Position numbers and translations under genes: made by a program
Notes under the pieces: model-generated
Told to the model about the DNA's origin: nothing
The model's input: the letters and a program-made list of their open reading frames with translations, nothing else
The model's database searches: none
Assembly (NCBI GenBank): GCA_037367405.1
Contig: JAZKJV010009620.1
Location: 310,001 to 374,000 of the forward strand
Direction: 5' to 3'
From: Ottelia alismoides
Taxonomy: Eukaryota; Streptophyta; Magnoliopsida; Alismatales; Hydrocharitaceae
Length of the DNA: 64,000 nucleotides
Part shown: piece by piece, positions 1-10,431 of the stretch
Layout of the letters: every line of letters starts with the position of its first letter
Position numbering within the stretch: position 1 is the stretch's first letter

Positions 1-799
1 AAAATGTGCCTCACGAAGGAAGAATCATGGAATGCAGTGGAAAATGATGATGCCTGCAGAGATAGAAATTGTATACATTGTGCCATCAGTCTACATGCAA
101 GTGATCCGTGCAGAATTTGTAAAACTAGGCTAATGCATGCCAAAGTGATGAAAATCGAGTCCTAAACCAACAGCTCCAGCGTAAGAATGAATTAATTATC
201 AAATTAGTGAATTACGCCTAAGTGTGGATTAGGGAGATAGGTTTTATGTCTAGATGTTTAATCAAACAAACATGCAATGTTAGGCTCCACAAAATAGCGT
301 GAAACAAGAAAATTGATGAAAAACCAAAACCTGCAGTGAGGTCCCCCACATGCACTAGCACCTGGCGAAACAGACCTCAATAAAAGTCTAAAGTTCGATC
401 TACAAGTCAGGATGTCCTTAGTAGACCCCTTCTACAAAAGTCAAAATAGGCAAATGCTCCTTCCTATCTGACAAAAATAGAAAAATGGAAATAGATATTG
501 TGACTTCTTTGTCTCTACCTCTCCAACCGGCCCGTATAGAAAAGGCTGATATCTACGCTCCTAGTTGAGTCGGTTTCCTAAGAAACCGACTAGTCCTGCA
601 GCCCTTGCAAAAATCATCAGCAACCACAACTAAAAATTAATAAAACCATAAAAATCGAGAAAATAGACGAAGAATCAAGAAAACTGATAGAACATAAAAA
701 AAGTTGTAAAAAGCCACAAAATAAAATCGAGAAAACCAAGAAAAACAAGAATAAAGAAAAATCACAAAAATACGATCAAAAATCAAAGTATGGCTAACG
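1..799 (-). other. E0 5' leader, noncoding
   Basis: This stretch holds no open reading frame of note. It aligns in blocks with the minus-strand leader of E2 (about 61300-62200) and, reversed, with the leaders of EA and E3. It ends at the primer-binding site. About 600-790 is A-rich and low in complexity. Confidence 0.6.
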
Positions 800-819
800 C
801 TTTCCCAACAATGGTGCCA
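800..819 (-). promoter_or_regulatory. E0 primer-binding site (tRNA-Asp type, degenerate)
   Basis: On the minus strand the sequence reads TGGCACCATTGTTGGGAAAG, a decayed form of the tRNA-Asp-complementary site TGGCGCCGTTGCCGGGGA used by Athila elements. It lies 3 bases inside the LTR end (CA at 823-824), which is the expected place. Confidence 0.75.
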
Positions 820-822
820 TTT

Positions 823-3800
823 TGATCAATCGAATTTTGCGAGCGGTAGAAAAAGCATCGATATAGAGAATCGCTCGAAATCAAAATTATATTTGATCAA
901 ACAAAAAACAATAAAAATAGAAGAGATGGAAATGAATAGAATAAAAGTGGCTCTCTCCTATTTTTATCTACATTAATTATTAATCATGTAAGTATCCCTG
1001 GGTTGAACTCGAGGAAGCAGAATAATTATACAAAGATTTCTGAGGAAAGAGTATTTTTGTGATTTTTAATTTCTTCTTGAAAGAAAAGAAAACTCTTTTA
1101 TCAGTTTTAGTTTTGAAATTTTATTTGATTTTTATTTTCCAATTTTTATGTAATTTTCAAAATGAATATTTTTACAAACAATTCATCTACAATATAGTAG
1201 GTGAGAAAATAGAGTATCTAGGTGATAGTATATAGTGGATAAAATGACTCGAGCAACGGGCTCGAGAAAGAAAAGAAAAATAAGATAAAATGGGTCGAAA
1301 ATCGAGAAATAAAACATGCGAAGAAAATATCGAAAAATAAAGTGAAATAAAATGTAAAAATAGTACCACGATGATAGAATATAGTCCAAGGTCATCAATG
1401 TAGTCTAATGTCAAAGAAATAATGTGTAAAAGATATAACAAGAAAAGATAAGGCCCTTCTTTCAAATAGCCCCCTTTTCAGGGACCTATTTGCAAGAAAA
1501 TCTTTAAGATTTGCAAATAGGTCCCTTCTCGGGGACCTATTTACAATTATGCAAAATTATGGAGGCGCGCTTGAATTCTAGAGAACTTCGAGGGTGATTG
1601 TGATATTTTTCCACTATTTCGATATCTGACGGCCAAGATTAGATTGTTCCCGCACAATCTCAGTTGTAGATTAAAGCGTGTAACTCGTGCGTTCTTGTGT
1701 ATTCTTCCCCTTTCCTAGTGATCAACGGCAATGATCTCCTCCTCCGTTCAATCTCCTATGACGGTAAGGCTGCAGCAAGGCCATGAGGGAGTCTCCTACT
1801 CCCTCTGAGCTCGCTTGCGATGGGGCAAGATCGAAGATGGCAGCAAAAGTCGAAGGAGTCAACTAGGGTTTCAAACCCTAGTTCTGGAAGGACAGCTGCA
1901 GTTCTTCTTTAATTGCCCAATGGTGATGTTCAAAATCCCTCCAGATGATAATATCGAATCTCTAGATGATCCTGAGTTCCTGCAATTAAGGATAGATGCT
2001 CGATTCTCAAAGGATACCATAAGATAAGATCAATTTGCATTTCTACAAGTGGTTCCAGGAAAATAATTTCAGATGTGAAATTGATTGTGAATCGAGTCAA
2101 CTACGAGTGACAAACTTGGTGCGATTTAAAGAAGGTGATTACAAGATGCTATATATGTGATTAACTATGCTAATCATGGCACAAAGATCGATGAAATCAG
2201 AAGATGAAGGTGGTGGAATGATGCACCTGGGAAATGAGGTATAGGACCCCACTGGTTGTTGCTCTACAGGTCAGCTACCTGGAGCTGTACACTGCGCACG
2301 GCGGCGATTCAAGGCCGGGAGAAGACCTGGAACCTTCCTTCATGCGTCCTTCCACGTGGGCTAACAACTAGCCTATGTCACGGCTGGAGGTGGTGGTGCG
2401 AGATAGAAGAAGTTGGGTCAAGGGCCAGATGGTTCTGGTTCTGGAAGTAGTTAGCTAGAATGTGTGATTTTTGGATCGATTTATAGGTGAATCGATAGGA
2501 GTTGAGTAGTGATCCAAGGGAAGACGTGAGATAGGGATGTTAGATTGAGAGAATGGAGGGTTAAGATCGAGTAGACTTGGTAATATGCGACGGGATTAAA
2601 TGGTTGAAAGAGGGCAGTTAGAATAGAATGCTCAGCAGACCTTCTTGAGGAAGAAGGCTCCCAGTGTTGACACGTGTCAGCACCTGGTAGGCTGATGTGT
2701 ATAAAATTCAAATTAAATATTAGATAACATTATTTAAATTAAGTATAAAAATGAAAAGTGTAAATAATTCAATATATTAATTTATGATATAATTTATTTT
2801 TATAAATAATAATTACTTAATGAAATAAAATATAATATAAATAAATGGATAAATAGAATACTTAATAAATAGAATTTTGATTTTTAATTTAATAAATTAA
2901 TAAATAACATAATATTTTTATATTTTATTAACCATCAAAGTAATAAATATGAGTTGTATATATTTTTCCCACATTTTAATGAATTAACTTAAATATATAA
3001 ATAAATACATGTATATTATCTACAGTTTAATTTCAACTATAAATTCGAGTATTTGATATATTTAAAATATTAGATTGTGTCAAAAAATTTTGAAATAACT
3101 CATGGTTAAAATACAAGATCAAGAAAATAACTAAAAATTATAAAATCATTAAAACTATAAATAGTGTGTTATAAATAAAATAAGTTGCCCAGAAACCCTG
3201 TTGTCATTAGGTCCCAAAACTGAATTTTTTCAAACAGAATCCGATTTTAGTGAAATCTCCTTCATTAATTAGAGAATATTATTTTACGAACTATAAAGAG
3301 TAGAGTGAAATTGGAGTTTGTATGAGAAAGTTATAACATTCAGAAGTTGAGAAATTGACTATTTAAAAGTTGGATTTCTTGGCATATATACAAGATAATA
3401 TTTTTAACTTATTTTATATTTTTTATACATTTTAGAAATAAAATAGGAAAAGAGTTTGGTAAAAAAATATGTAAATGTCAATTAATTAAAAACCTTTGAA
3501 GATTTGATAATTATTTGATAATTAATGAATAATATGTGGAGTGTATAATTAATTCTATTTATGGTTTTCTTTCCTTATCTCCCCCTACTTATTTATGTGT
3601 CGACCAGTCCATGTTGACTTGGTATCGAGGGTTAGGTTATATAAATATATCCTTTAGCTATATTTATATTTCTAAGTCATATTGCACATATATACATATT
3701 TACAATCTGCATTCTTTTTGTTTTATTTATTTTTATTCTTTTATTTATTTCCATGTTTTTATGCATAAAAGTGCATTCTTATTCATGAATGTAGTTTTGA

Positions 3801-3893
3801 TAAAAGATAGTAATTAATGGATATTTACAAGTATTTGTTAAGGTTTTTAAGGATAAAATGCAAACAGAATGTTAATGAAACATGGATTTATCA
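823..3893 (-). repeat. E0 5' LTR
   Basis: The LTR reads TGATAAATCCATG at its minus-strand start (3893) and ends GATCA at 823, so it has TG...CA ends and is about 3.07 kb long. Near its start it carries the U3 motif shared with E2, E3 and ES (3569-3610: GGTCGACA, then a run like AAGTAGGGGGAGATAAGG on the minus strand). A moderately GC-rich part around 1560-2690 is followed (minus-strand upstream) by very AT-rich sequence, the same layout as the other LTRs here. Small ORFs at 1183-2711 are not coding. Confidence 0.8.
1481..1546. repeat. Perfect inverted repeat plus third copy in E0 LTR
   Basis: GGGACCTATTTGCAA at 1481-1495 is the exact reverse complement of TTGCAAATAGGTCCC at 1511-1525, with a 15-base spacer. 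A third, direct copy (GGGACCTATTTACAA, one change) follows at 1532-1546. A fainter inverted copy may precede at about 1460-1475. It could form a strong hairpin in LTR RNA. Confidence 0.8.
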
Positions 3894-5159
3894 CCAGGAC
3901 TTTTAGATCCTTCATCAGGCGAACCACCACCATCACGCATAGTTCCCTTTCATTCTTCCTCTTCTCTTTTTCTTCTTCTTCTTCCTCGGCTTTCTCCCTT
4001 CTTTCTCCTCATCATCTCCTGCTTCTTCTTCTTCTTCATTCTGATCCCCCTAATCGAGCCATCGCTCTTTGTTTCATCACCGCTCTCGAGCAGCCCTTCT
4101 ACGGTTGTGGGCTGCCTGATCCTCCATCGTCGTCGTAGCATGCTGCCTCGCCTTCCCCCCTTCTCCACCGGTCTACCTCACATTGCCATCGCCCTCACTC
4201 GACCTCTTATTCACCTCACCATTGTAACTCCTCTGGTCCACCTTGTATCCTGCAACAGCACTAGCTCGCCATCGACTGCCACCACTGGTTGCTTAAGCAA
4301 CCACGCTTTGCCACCCCGATGCTCCGACCACCTTCTCCTTCAGTGTCGCTCGAGCCCTTGATGTACAATCATTATCGGATCGGGAACCCATACCTTGATT
4401 CAACGATCACCAAGGCATCAAGCCTCTACCCTAGCCCACAACCTCAGGTGGACCCGAGGCCTCCTACGCCAGCCACATGGTGCTTAAGCACACCTGAAGA
4501 TCATCTGTCGCCCGAGCCTCGCTCCCTAACGTGCGATGCACATAGGTGCGAGGTATTTTTCGCATGAAGCCCTTGTGCTTTAGAATAATAGCGCACCATC
4601 CCCCGTCGACCATACACATGCAACACATGTGCCCGCGGGGACATTTGCAGGAAGGCCCCCGCGGGTATTGGTAATAATTTTTAAATCATGCATTAATTAG
4701 AGTTCTTTATTTACTTTTGCATTGCATTTAGACCCCTCTGTTAAGAAATTGTTTGAACCGTCATTTATCATCATATTTTTATTTCAAAAAGTGCATGTTG
4801 TAGAACATTCAATTCTTATTGTGGGTGTTTTATGTAATTTTATGAATATTGTTTGATTTATCATTTTTGTGGTGAAATTTACCATATTTTACCATGTTCT
4901 TGTTGTGATTGATGTAATTAATTTTTAATTCTTTGTAAACTCAATATTGTTAGGAGCTATTCTAAATCTAAATATAGAACAAAAAGTGAAAATTAAATTG
5001 AATAAAATATATAACTAAAATATATAAAAAATAATAAAAAATATATGTATTAAAAATATATAAGAGAAATTATAAAAAAATATAAGAGAAATTATAAAAA
5101 TACAACGAAGAAAACAAAACCAAAGAATTAGATTTGAATTCCAAAGAAGTTATTGATGG

Positions 5160-5470
5160 AGCCACTTACGGATTATCTGCAGAGCTCCACGGTAACTTCT
5201 TCTAATTTAGAAAAGGAGTAGTAGGCCCACTGATGCATCATGTTTAAACATGGCATCATCAACTGATACAAGTCTTGGAAAAGAATCTACAATGCACTAG
5301 AACGCCCTTGTTGACGATCCATTACTCTGACAGCATCGAGGGTTCCTCGAACAATGTGATATCTCACACCAGGTAAATCCTTAACCCATTCTCCTCTTAC
5401 TAACAATACAGAATGTTCTTGTGAATTATGGCCAATACCAAGTATATAAGCAGTGATTTCAAATCCAGTT
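5160..5470 (-). pseudogene. rps12: Plastid rps12 exon 2 fragment with flanking intron (NUPT)
   Basis: On the minus strand 5470 to 5299 encodes the ribosomal protein S12 core ([20 protein letters not shown], then VRGTLDAV and DRQQGRS), the conserved C-terminal half of bacterial-type S12, a decoding-site protein of the small ribosomal subunit. Exon 2 ends at the CGTTCT codons at 5299 and runs straight into sequence typical of the rps12 cis intron (5298 to about 5160), so the splice donor is still present. The upstream part of exon 2 is lost at about 5471. Several residues differ from the usual plastid protein (for example VMD in place of the normal VKD). It is a dead copy. Confidence 0.88.
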
Positions 5471-5858
5471 ATTAAAAATACAATTTTCCATAATGGAATA
5501 GAATATAATTTCTAGAATTGAGTTAATAATAAAAAATAATAATAAATAATGGCAAATGAATCCATAAAATCATAAATTAAACTATTATTTAGTTTTTTAT
5601 TTTTCTGTAAGAAAAAGAAAATATCATTCCTACTCATAACTCAAATTGTATAACTCTGAAAGGAAAATCTTTGCACATTTATTGAGTCGTCTCTAACCTC
5701 TTTTGTTTGTCTCATCTCAAATCGATTTTGATTCTTTATTCTGATTTAATTGTCTAATTATGAGATGATAGAAAATGGTCTTTCCTTGTTTCGTAACCTT
5801 TTATCCTTGCTTCTTATTCTACAACAATGAAAGCACTTTTTCATTCTTTCATATACTA
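5471..5858. other. Unassigned piece of the plastid-like insertion
   Basis: This AT-rich stretch lies between the rps12 and ycf2 fragments. It is not LTR sequence (no counterpart at 63900-64000 or in other LTRs) and reads like plastid spacer or a decayed plastid gene, but I cannot assign it. I see no reading frame worth calling. Confidence 0.4.
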
Positions 5859-6497
5859 GGGGATTTCACTTGGAAAAGAAAATATTCCATACTAACGGAT
5901 TCGAGTCCACAACCGTGGGTTCTAATGCACGAGATCTTGTAGCACTTATCAATGAGGCCCTATCAATTAGTATTACATGGAAGAAATCAATTATAGAAAC
6001 TAATATAATTAGATCAGTTCTTCATAGACAAACTTGGGATTTAAGATCACAGGTAAGATCAGTTCAGGATCATGGGATACTTCTATCAGATAGGAAGGGT
6101 TGTTGCACAAAATGTACTTATAAGTAATTGCCCTTTATATCCTATATCTATCTATATGAAGAAGAAATCATGTAAGGAAAGGGATTCTTATTTGTACAAA
6201 TGGTACTTCGAACTTGGAACGAGCATGAAGAAATTAACAATACTTCTTTATCTTTTGAGTTGTTCTGCCGGATCGGTCGCTCAAGATCTTTGGTCTCCAC
6301 TCGAACCTGATGAAAAAAATGGGATCCCTTCTTATGGATTCGTTGATAATGATTCTGATCTAGTTCATGGCCTATTAGAAGTAGAAGGCGCTCTGGTGGG
6401 ATCCTCACGGACAGAAAAAGATTGCAGTCAGTTTGATAATAATCGAGTGACATTGCTTCTTCGGTCCGAACCAAGGAATCAGTTAGATATGATGCAA
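5859..6497 (+). pseudogene. ycf2: Plastid ycf2 fragment (NUPT)
   Basis: The plus strand encodes an internal part of Ycf2, the very large plastid protein of the inverted repeat with an AAA-ATPase-like region, linked to protein import. Recognisable stretches are [65 protein letters not shown] and [21 protein letters not shown] frameshift near 6080 moves the reading frame between the first half (frame of 5870) and the second (frame of 6072). The match stops abruptly at about 6497, where a junction with other DNA follows. Roughly 210 of more than 2,000 codons are present, so it cannot function. Confidence 0.92.
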
Positions 6498-7152
6498 AAT
6501 AGATGGAATAGAAAAGATAAATTATGATATAGCACGACCCATGTTGCTTCATTTTTTCTTGGGTTAGCCAAAAGAAGTTAATTACATACATTTCAAACTC
6601 TAATTTTTATTAATAAATTCAATTAGTTTTATCTTTTTTCCCACCTTCACTTCAAAAGAATAAAACATAGGTACCCATCTACATAATTACTCTTAGAATT
6701 TTTTTGAAAGGTAACTATCTCGGTTTCATATATGAAATTTATATATAATTTTTGAAAAAGACTTCCTTCCATAAGAAAGAAGGCTTACTATCTTTGTGAT
6801 TTGATGCTACACCGTTGCTCAATACTTTAGTGGATCAACTCTATTATATAAGCGGATTCCTAACTTTTATTTCATATAATGAGATAAGTAAGCAGTTCTT
6901 ATTGTATCCATCCAAAGCTAATTGATCCTTACGGTGCTTCCTCTATCAATTTGATCCTTTGTCCATATAATATAATTATATAGACCATATTCATTTCTTC
7001 ATATTTTTTGTTCCCACGAAGTCCTTTTCCTTGCTACAGCTTATAAAAAATGTTGCTTTGGACGATGTATATGTAGAAAGCATATTTTTTCTAGTATTTA
7101 CTATAGTCTATTTGATCTTTTTTCCTTTTTTCTATAATGGAGATAGTCGCAC
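6498..7152 (-). pseudogene. ycf3: Plastid ycf3 intron 2 part and uncertain junction sequence (NUPT)
   Basis: From 7152 (minus strand) the sequence starts GTGCGACTATCTCC, the usual 5' end of the second ycf3 group II intron, and continues as intron to about 6655. Retention of the intron shows the insertion came from DNA, not spliced RNA. Between 6498 and about 6655 the origin is unclear: it follows the ycf2 junction and may be intron or another small piece. Confidence 0.65.
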
Positions 7153-7346
7153 GTAATGACAGATCACGACCATATTATTAAAAGCTTATGGTAAGAACAG
7201 GTTGCGTTCTAGTGCCCGAAAATAATATTCCAAAGCCTTTGTATGCTCCTCGTTGCTTGTATGTATAAGTCCTATATATAGTACATAACTTCGATCATAA
7301 GGATCGATTTCTAGTCGCATAGCCTCATAATAATTCTGTAAAGCTT
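7153..7346 (-). pseudogene. ycf3: Plastid ycf3 (pafI) exon 2 fragment (NUPT)
   Basis: The minus strand encodes part of the TPR protein Ycf3, a photosystem I assembly factor of the thylakoid: [18 protein letters not shown], then [20 protein letters not shown] and NNMVVICHY. The TPR signature (asparagine-tyrosine-tyrosine, then [10 protein letters not shown]) is clear. The 3' end of the exon is intact up to the intron donor at 7152, while the 5' end is fused directly to ndhH at about 7347-7349. Small changes from the normal protein (EE for GE, MVV for MAV) fit neutral decay. Confidence 0.9.
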
Positions 7347-7736
7347 AAGGAGTCTACGCGCCAATATCTGCCATAAAGGGCCCACGCCATAATAAATGAG
7401 AAGCTATACGACTCAGCTCTAACATAATTACTCGGATATATGTGGCTCTTTGAGGTACCTGAATATTTCCCAACAGTTCTGGCATATTTACAGTTTTTGC
7501 TTCTGTGAACATAGCAGCTGAATAATCCCAACATGTTACATAGGGGAGATATTGTATAATTGTTCGGTTTTCCGCATTTTTTCCATCCCTATGTGTAAAT
7601 AACCCAATACGGGTTCACATTCAATAACATCTTCACCATTGAGAGTAACGATGAGTCAAAGAAGACCATGCATTGATGGGTGTTGAGGACCCATATTTAC
7701 TATCATGAGATCCTTTCTTGTAGCTGGTACAATCAT
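7347..7736 (-). pseudogene. ndhH: Plastid ndhH 5' fragment (NUPT)
   Basis: The ATG at 7736 (minus strand) opens the NdhH N-terminus: [19 protein letters not shown] is plain. NdhH is the 49-kDa-type subunit of the thylakoid NDH complex. About 130 codons remain, ending after the segment [16 protein letters not shown] and the FMADIGA block, where ycf3 takes over. Two disabling changes are visible: an arginine codon CGA became TGA shortly after the HPSMHG motif, and one T is lost in the AAAAAATTGCGG run, which shifts the frame. The C-to-T stop is what cytosine methylation of inserted organelle DNA tends to produce. Confidence 0.92.
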
Positions 7737-7969
7737 ATCTTTTTCCTCGATTCATTATTTCATGAATTTCTCAAAAGGAGGTTCATTAAAATGCAAGATA
7801 TAATAATTAATTCTTAGTAATAATTCTTATATATAGTAATTCTAATACTAATAACATACTAATAAAATATTCTAAAAATAAATAAATAATAATAATAATA
7901 AAAGAAATTTCATAAATGAAAATGAATGAATTTAGAATCTACATTCATTTCCAAAAATTTGCAGCCAAA

Positions 7970-8092
7970 TTAACGAGTTTTTTGCTCTCGAATATCCAGT
8001 TGACCTATTAATTTTTTATAGCGTACTTTATTTTTCTTTGCTAAATAAGCTAGTAATCGTTGGCGTTTTCCCAGAATTATTCGAAGACCTGT
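7970..8092 (-). pseudogene. rps15: Plastid rps15 3' fragment (NUPT)
   Basis: The minus strand encodes the C-terminus of ribosomal protein S15: [20 protein letters not shown], then [10 protein letters not shown] and KTR with its stop at 7970-7972. rps15 lies just upstream of ndhH on the same strand in plastomes, and that order and spacing (spacer 7737-7969) are kept here, so this pair came over as one piece. The 5' half of rps15 is missing; the E1 LTR resumes at about 8096. Confidence 0.9.
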
Positions 8093-8751
8093 CTATGATA
8101 ATTTTAACTATTGAAAATTTTTAGGTTTGCTAATTATTAAAATTAATTTATTAAAAATCGCATAGTCCATTTGTTTATTCATATAAAATTCATTTTTCAT
8201 CTAAAAATTCCAAAAAATATAGTAGATTAATTTCACCATTTTTAACCTCCTGACAAATTTTCACAATTCTTGCATTTCATTTGCACGGATAATTACGGAA
8301 AAACCATAAAAAAGTGTCCATTTTTCATGCATGCATTTTATGTCAAAAAATAAAAAATGTGTCTTGTATTTGTCATTACATGAATAATTAAATAAAAATT
8401 TGCCTTCTGGATTTTTGAGTTAATTTGCACATTGATTTGGATTTTCTAACTTAGGCTAATTTAATCTTAAAATGGACATTCTGCGTTTGCATTTAATCAT
8501 CACTTGCATAAAAATTTGCCAAAAAATTCTCCTCGAAAGAATAAAATATAGATAATCTAAAAATATTCATAATGAGACAGTGGCCTCCCAAAGTCGACCC
8601 TGGGCTTTCCTAAGTAAAATAAATTTTATCACTTCGTATCTAATTGAAAAATTAATTAAGCGGTCATTTTGATTAATCTGAATTTGCACACTTGCAACGA
8701 ACATAGTGTTAGTTCCAAACAATTAGCATGGGCATTTTAGGGTTCTTCAGA

Positions 8752-8771
8752 TGGCACTATTACTAGGGAGG
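8752..8771 (+). promoter_or_regulatory. E1 primer-binding site (degenerate)
   Basis: TGGCACTATTACTAGGGAGG lies two bases after the LTR end and aligns with the intact EA site TGGCGCCGCTGCCGGGGAGG, including the GG that follows. Several mismatches mark age. Confidence 0.75.
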
Positions 8772-10431
8772 CACGGCTTAGGTTGATATTTAGACAAGTT
8801 AGAAATAAGGTTTTCCACCTCTCGGGTAGTCTGAACCCCCAAGTTTTCTTGTATTATTGCTCTATTTATTTTTATAGCATTTTATTTCCTTATTTATTCA
8901 TTTATTTATTTTGAGTCATTTCTCTGACTACCATCTTACTTTTTTGCAAGGGACCTTCCATACCTGGAGTGGCTTTTTGGGGCAGGTACATTGGAGGCTG
9001 ACTTTTAGAGAATTAATCTTACTGAACGACAAATTTAAAATTAAGATCGAGTTGAGTCATGAGAGGGTGTAGAGCCCCTAGGATTTATTTCTTCATTTTA
9101 TTTTGATTTTTGTAATTATTTGTAATAATTGCATATTTACAATGGTTCTCGTTTGGGATATCACGTCTGTTACCAGACTTTGAGCATTTATTCTTGTGGT
9201 GTGTCGAGACATGTTTCACTCTCGTGTTGAGGGTGGGGCTCGACTTGAGTGTCTCGTAGGTTAGACTTGCAATAAAGGCTTTTAGAGCTTTACATAGGTC
9301 AATTATCAGTTGCTTATGCTCGTGTAATTTAGGACCACACTTTTCACACTTAATAATACACACCTTAGAACGTTCTACTTAGTTAAATTAAATTCAAATC
9401 CTTCCCAACTAATAGAAGTTCCTCCTAGGTACAGTTTCATCACTTGCATTGCATACAGTGTAAAAAAAATTGTATTGCATCCCGCATGTAGAGTGTCAGG
9501 ATCACTGTAAGTCTACCAAACTAAGCATGAATCATTGATTTTTATCGATTGTGTCAGTTTTTTTTACTCCCTTCCCCTTGGTTTTAGAACTTACGATAAA
9601 CGAAAGTTAGGAATGATTTTTAGGTGTGCCATGTTTGGTGGAGTTAATTAAGTGTTTGACAAAAAAATTACATAAAAAATGAACTTGTATTCGTGAGAGC
9701 CAATAAGGTTAGAGCCCAAATCCCTAGACTTGCCCCCTAATTCTCCATTTTCGACTCTTGTGGATTTGGGATCTACAAGGGATATCCTACGACCATAGAA
9801 ATATGTTTCAATTGTGTAAGCATGTGTCTCCTTTGGGGTGTGATGTTGAACCCAGCAGCCTGAGCAGATCACCTCATTGATTGAGATCATACAGGAGTAC
9901 TGTTGGGCATAAGGAGACACCATGTGTGTAATGGATTAAAAGATTATCTTACAACCAACTAAAATCAGCAATATAATTACACCGAACCTTTACATATGTA
10001 GTTGGTGAACTTGGGGTTTACTTTGTGCATGTATTCATAGGTGTACATTCAAAGACTACGCTCTTAGCATCTTTCTAATCACTCCTTGTTTGGTATCGTC
10101 CTCTTTTCTCGAATCTCTTGACATAGAGAATGGTGGATTGGGGTGATTTTTGCTCAGACTTTGCGAGCCTCTCACTGAACATTCTAAACCGACCGTCCTC
10201 ACGGGCTAGGGATGACTCTCTTCTCGTACCCCCTTGGCTTCAAGGTAACCACTTCCTTGAAGCTAAGGCCAATAAGTCTCTTTCTTTTTGTGAGGAAAGT
10301 CAGACCAAGACCTCTCCTTTCCCTTCTCACATCGAGGAAGACCCTCACCTCGGCATTTCTAGATCGACGTATTCTACACATACTAATTCCAATCCCTTTG
10401 ATTCTTAAGGTGAAGAAGAACAAGTGAGTAA
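8772..10431 (+). other. E1 5' leader, noncoding
   Basis: The leader has no convincing coding region; the 92-residue frame at 10130-10408 lies in the place where EA and E2 have their N-terminal gag-like frames and may be a remnant of that. Blocks are shared with the EA and E3 leaders: GCATCCCGCATGTAGAG at about 9479, then CACTGTAAGTCTAC at 9504 with a perfect splice-donor-like GTAAGT at 9507-9512, and GGTGAACTTGGGGTTTA near 10003. Confidence 0.65.

Larger units (their letters stand above)
1..3893 (-). mobile_element. E0: partial Athila-like LTR retrotransposon (minus strand)
   Basis: Read on the minus strand this is the 5' end of an LTR element: an LTR (3893 down to 823), a tRNA-Asp-type primer-binding site and about 800 bases of untranslated leader that runs out of the window at base 1. 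The leader matches the E2 leader near 61440-61860 in patchy blocks, for example the stretch around gaggtcc and the gcgaaaca/gacgaaaca segment. The element is inserted in the E1 5' LTR, whose sequence resumes at 3894. The other end and the left copy of the target duplication are outside the window, so the duplication (expected CCAGG, 3894-3898) cannot be tested. No coding region of E0 is in view. Confidence 0.8.
5160..8095. other. NUPT: mosaic nuclear insertion of plastid DNA
   Basis: About 2.9 kb of plastid-derived sequence sits inside the E1 5' LTR. Its parts, in order, are rps12 exon 2 with intron sequence (minus), an unassigned AT-rich piece, ycf2 (plus), ycf3 intron 2 and exon 2 (minus), then ndhH, spacer and rps15 (minus). 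Only the last pair keeps plastid order. The sources map to different plastome regions (inverted repeat, large single copy, small single copy), so pieces were joined before or during insertion. Introns are retained, so transfer was through DNA. Exact ends are uncertain by tens of bases because flanks are AT-rich. Confidence 0.88.
3894..8749 (+). repeat. E1 5' LTR remnant (interrupted by plastid DNA)
   Basis: The segment 3894 to about 5160 matches 62786-64000 base for base in long blocks (the pyrimidine-rich tcttcttctt stretch, the Pro/Ser-rich-looking GC-rich block, the GGTAATAATTTTTAA segment), which is the distal part of the E1 3' LTR. After the plastid insertion the LTR resumes near 8096 and ends CA at 8748-8749, two bases before the primer-binding site. 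Its proximal (left) part lies beyond E0. The apparent proteins at 3869-4567 are frames through the GC-rich LTR block and recur as different frames at 62695-63609, so I do not call them genes. Confidence 0.8.

Noticed and set aside
3869..4567. Ser/Pro/Leu-rich ORFs up to 159 codons
   Set aside because: Same region at 62695-63609 is open in different frames; pyrimidine-rich LTR sequence, not a gene.
10130..10427. 92-codon ORF before E1 gag as a separate gene
   Set aside because: No known domain; three overlapping frames in the same place. Treated as leader or possible gag N-terminal remnant.
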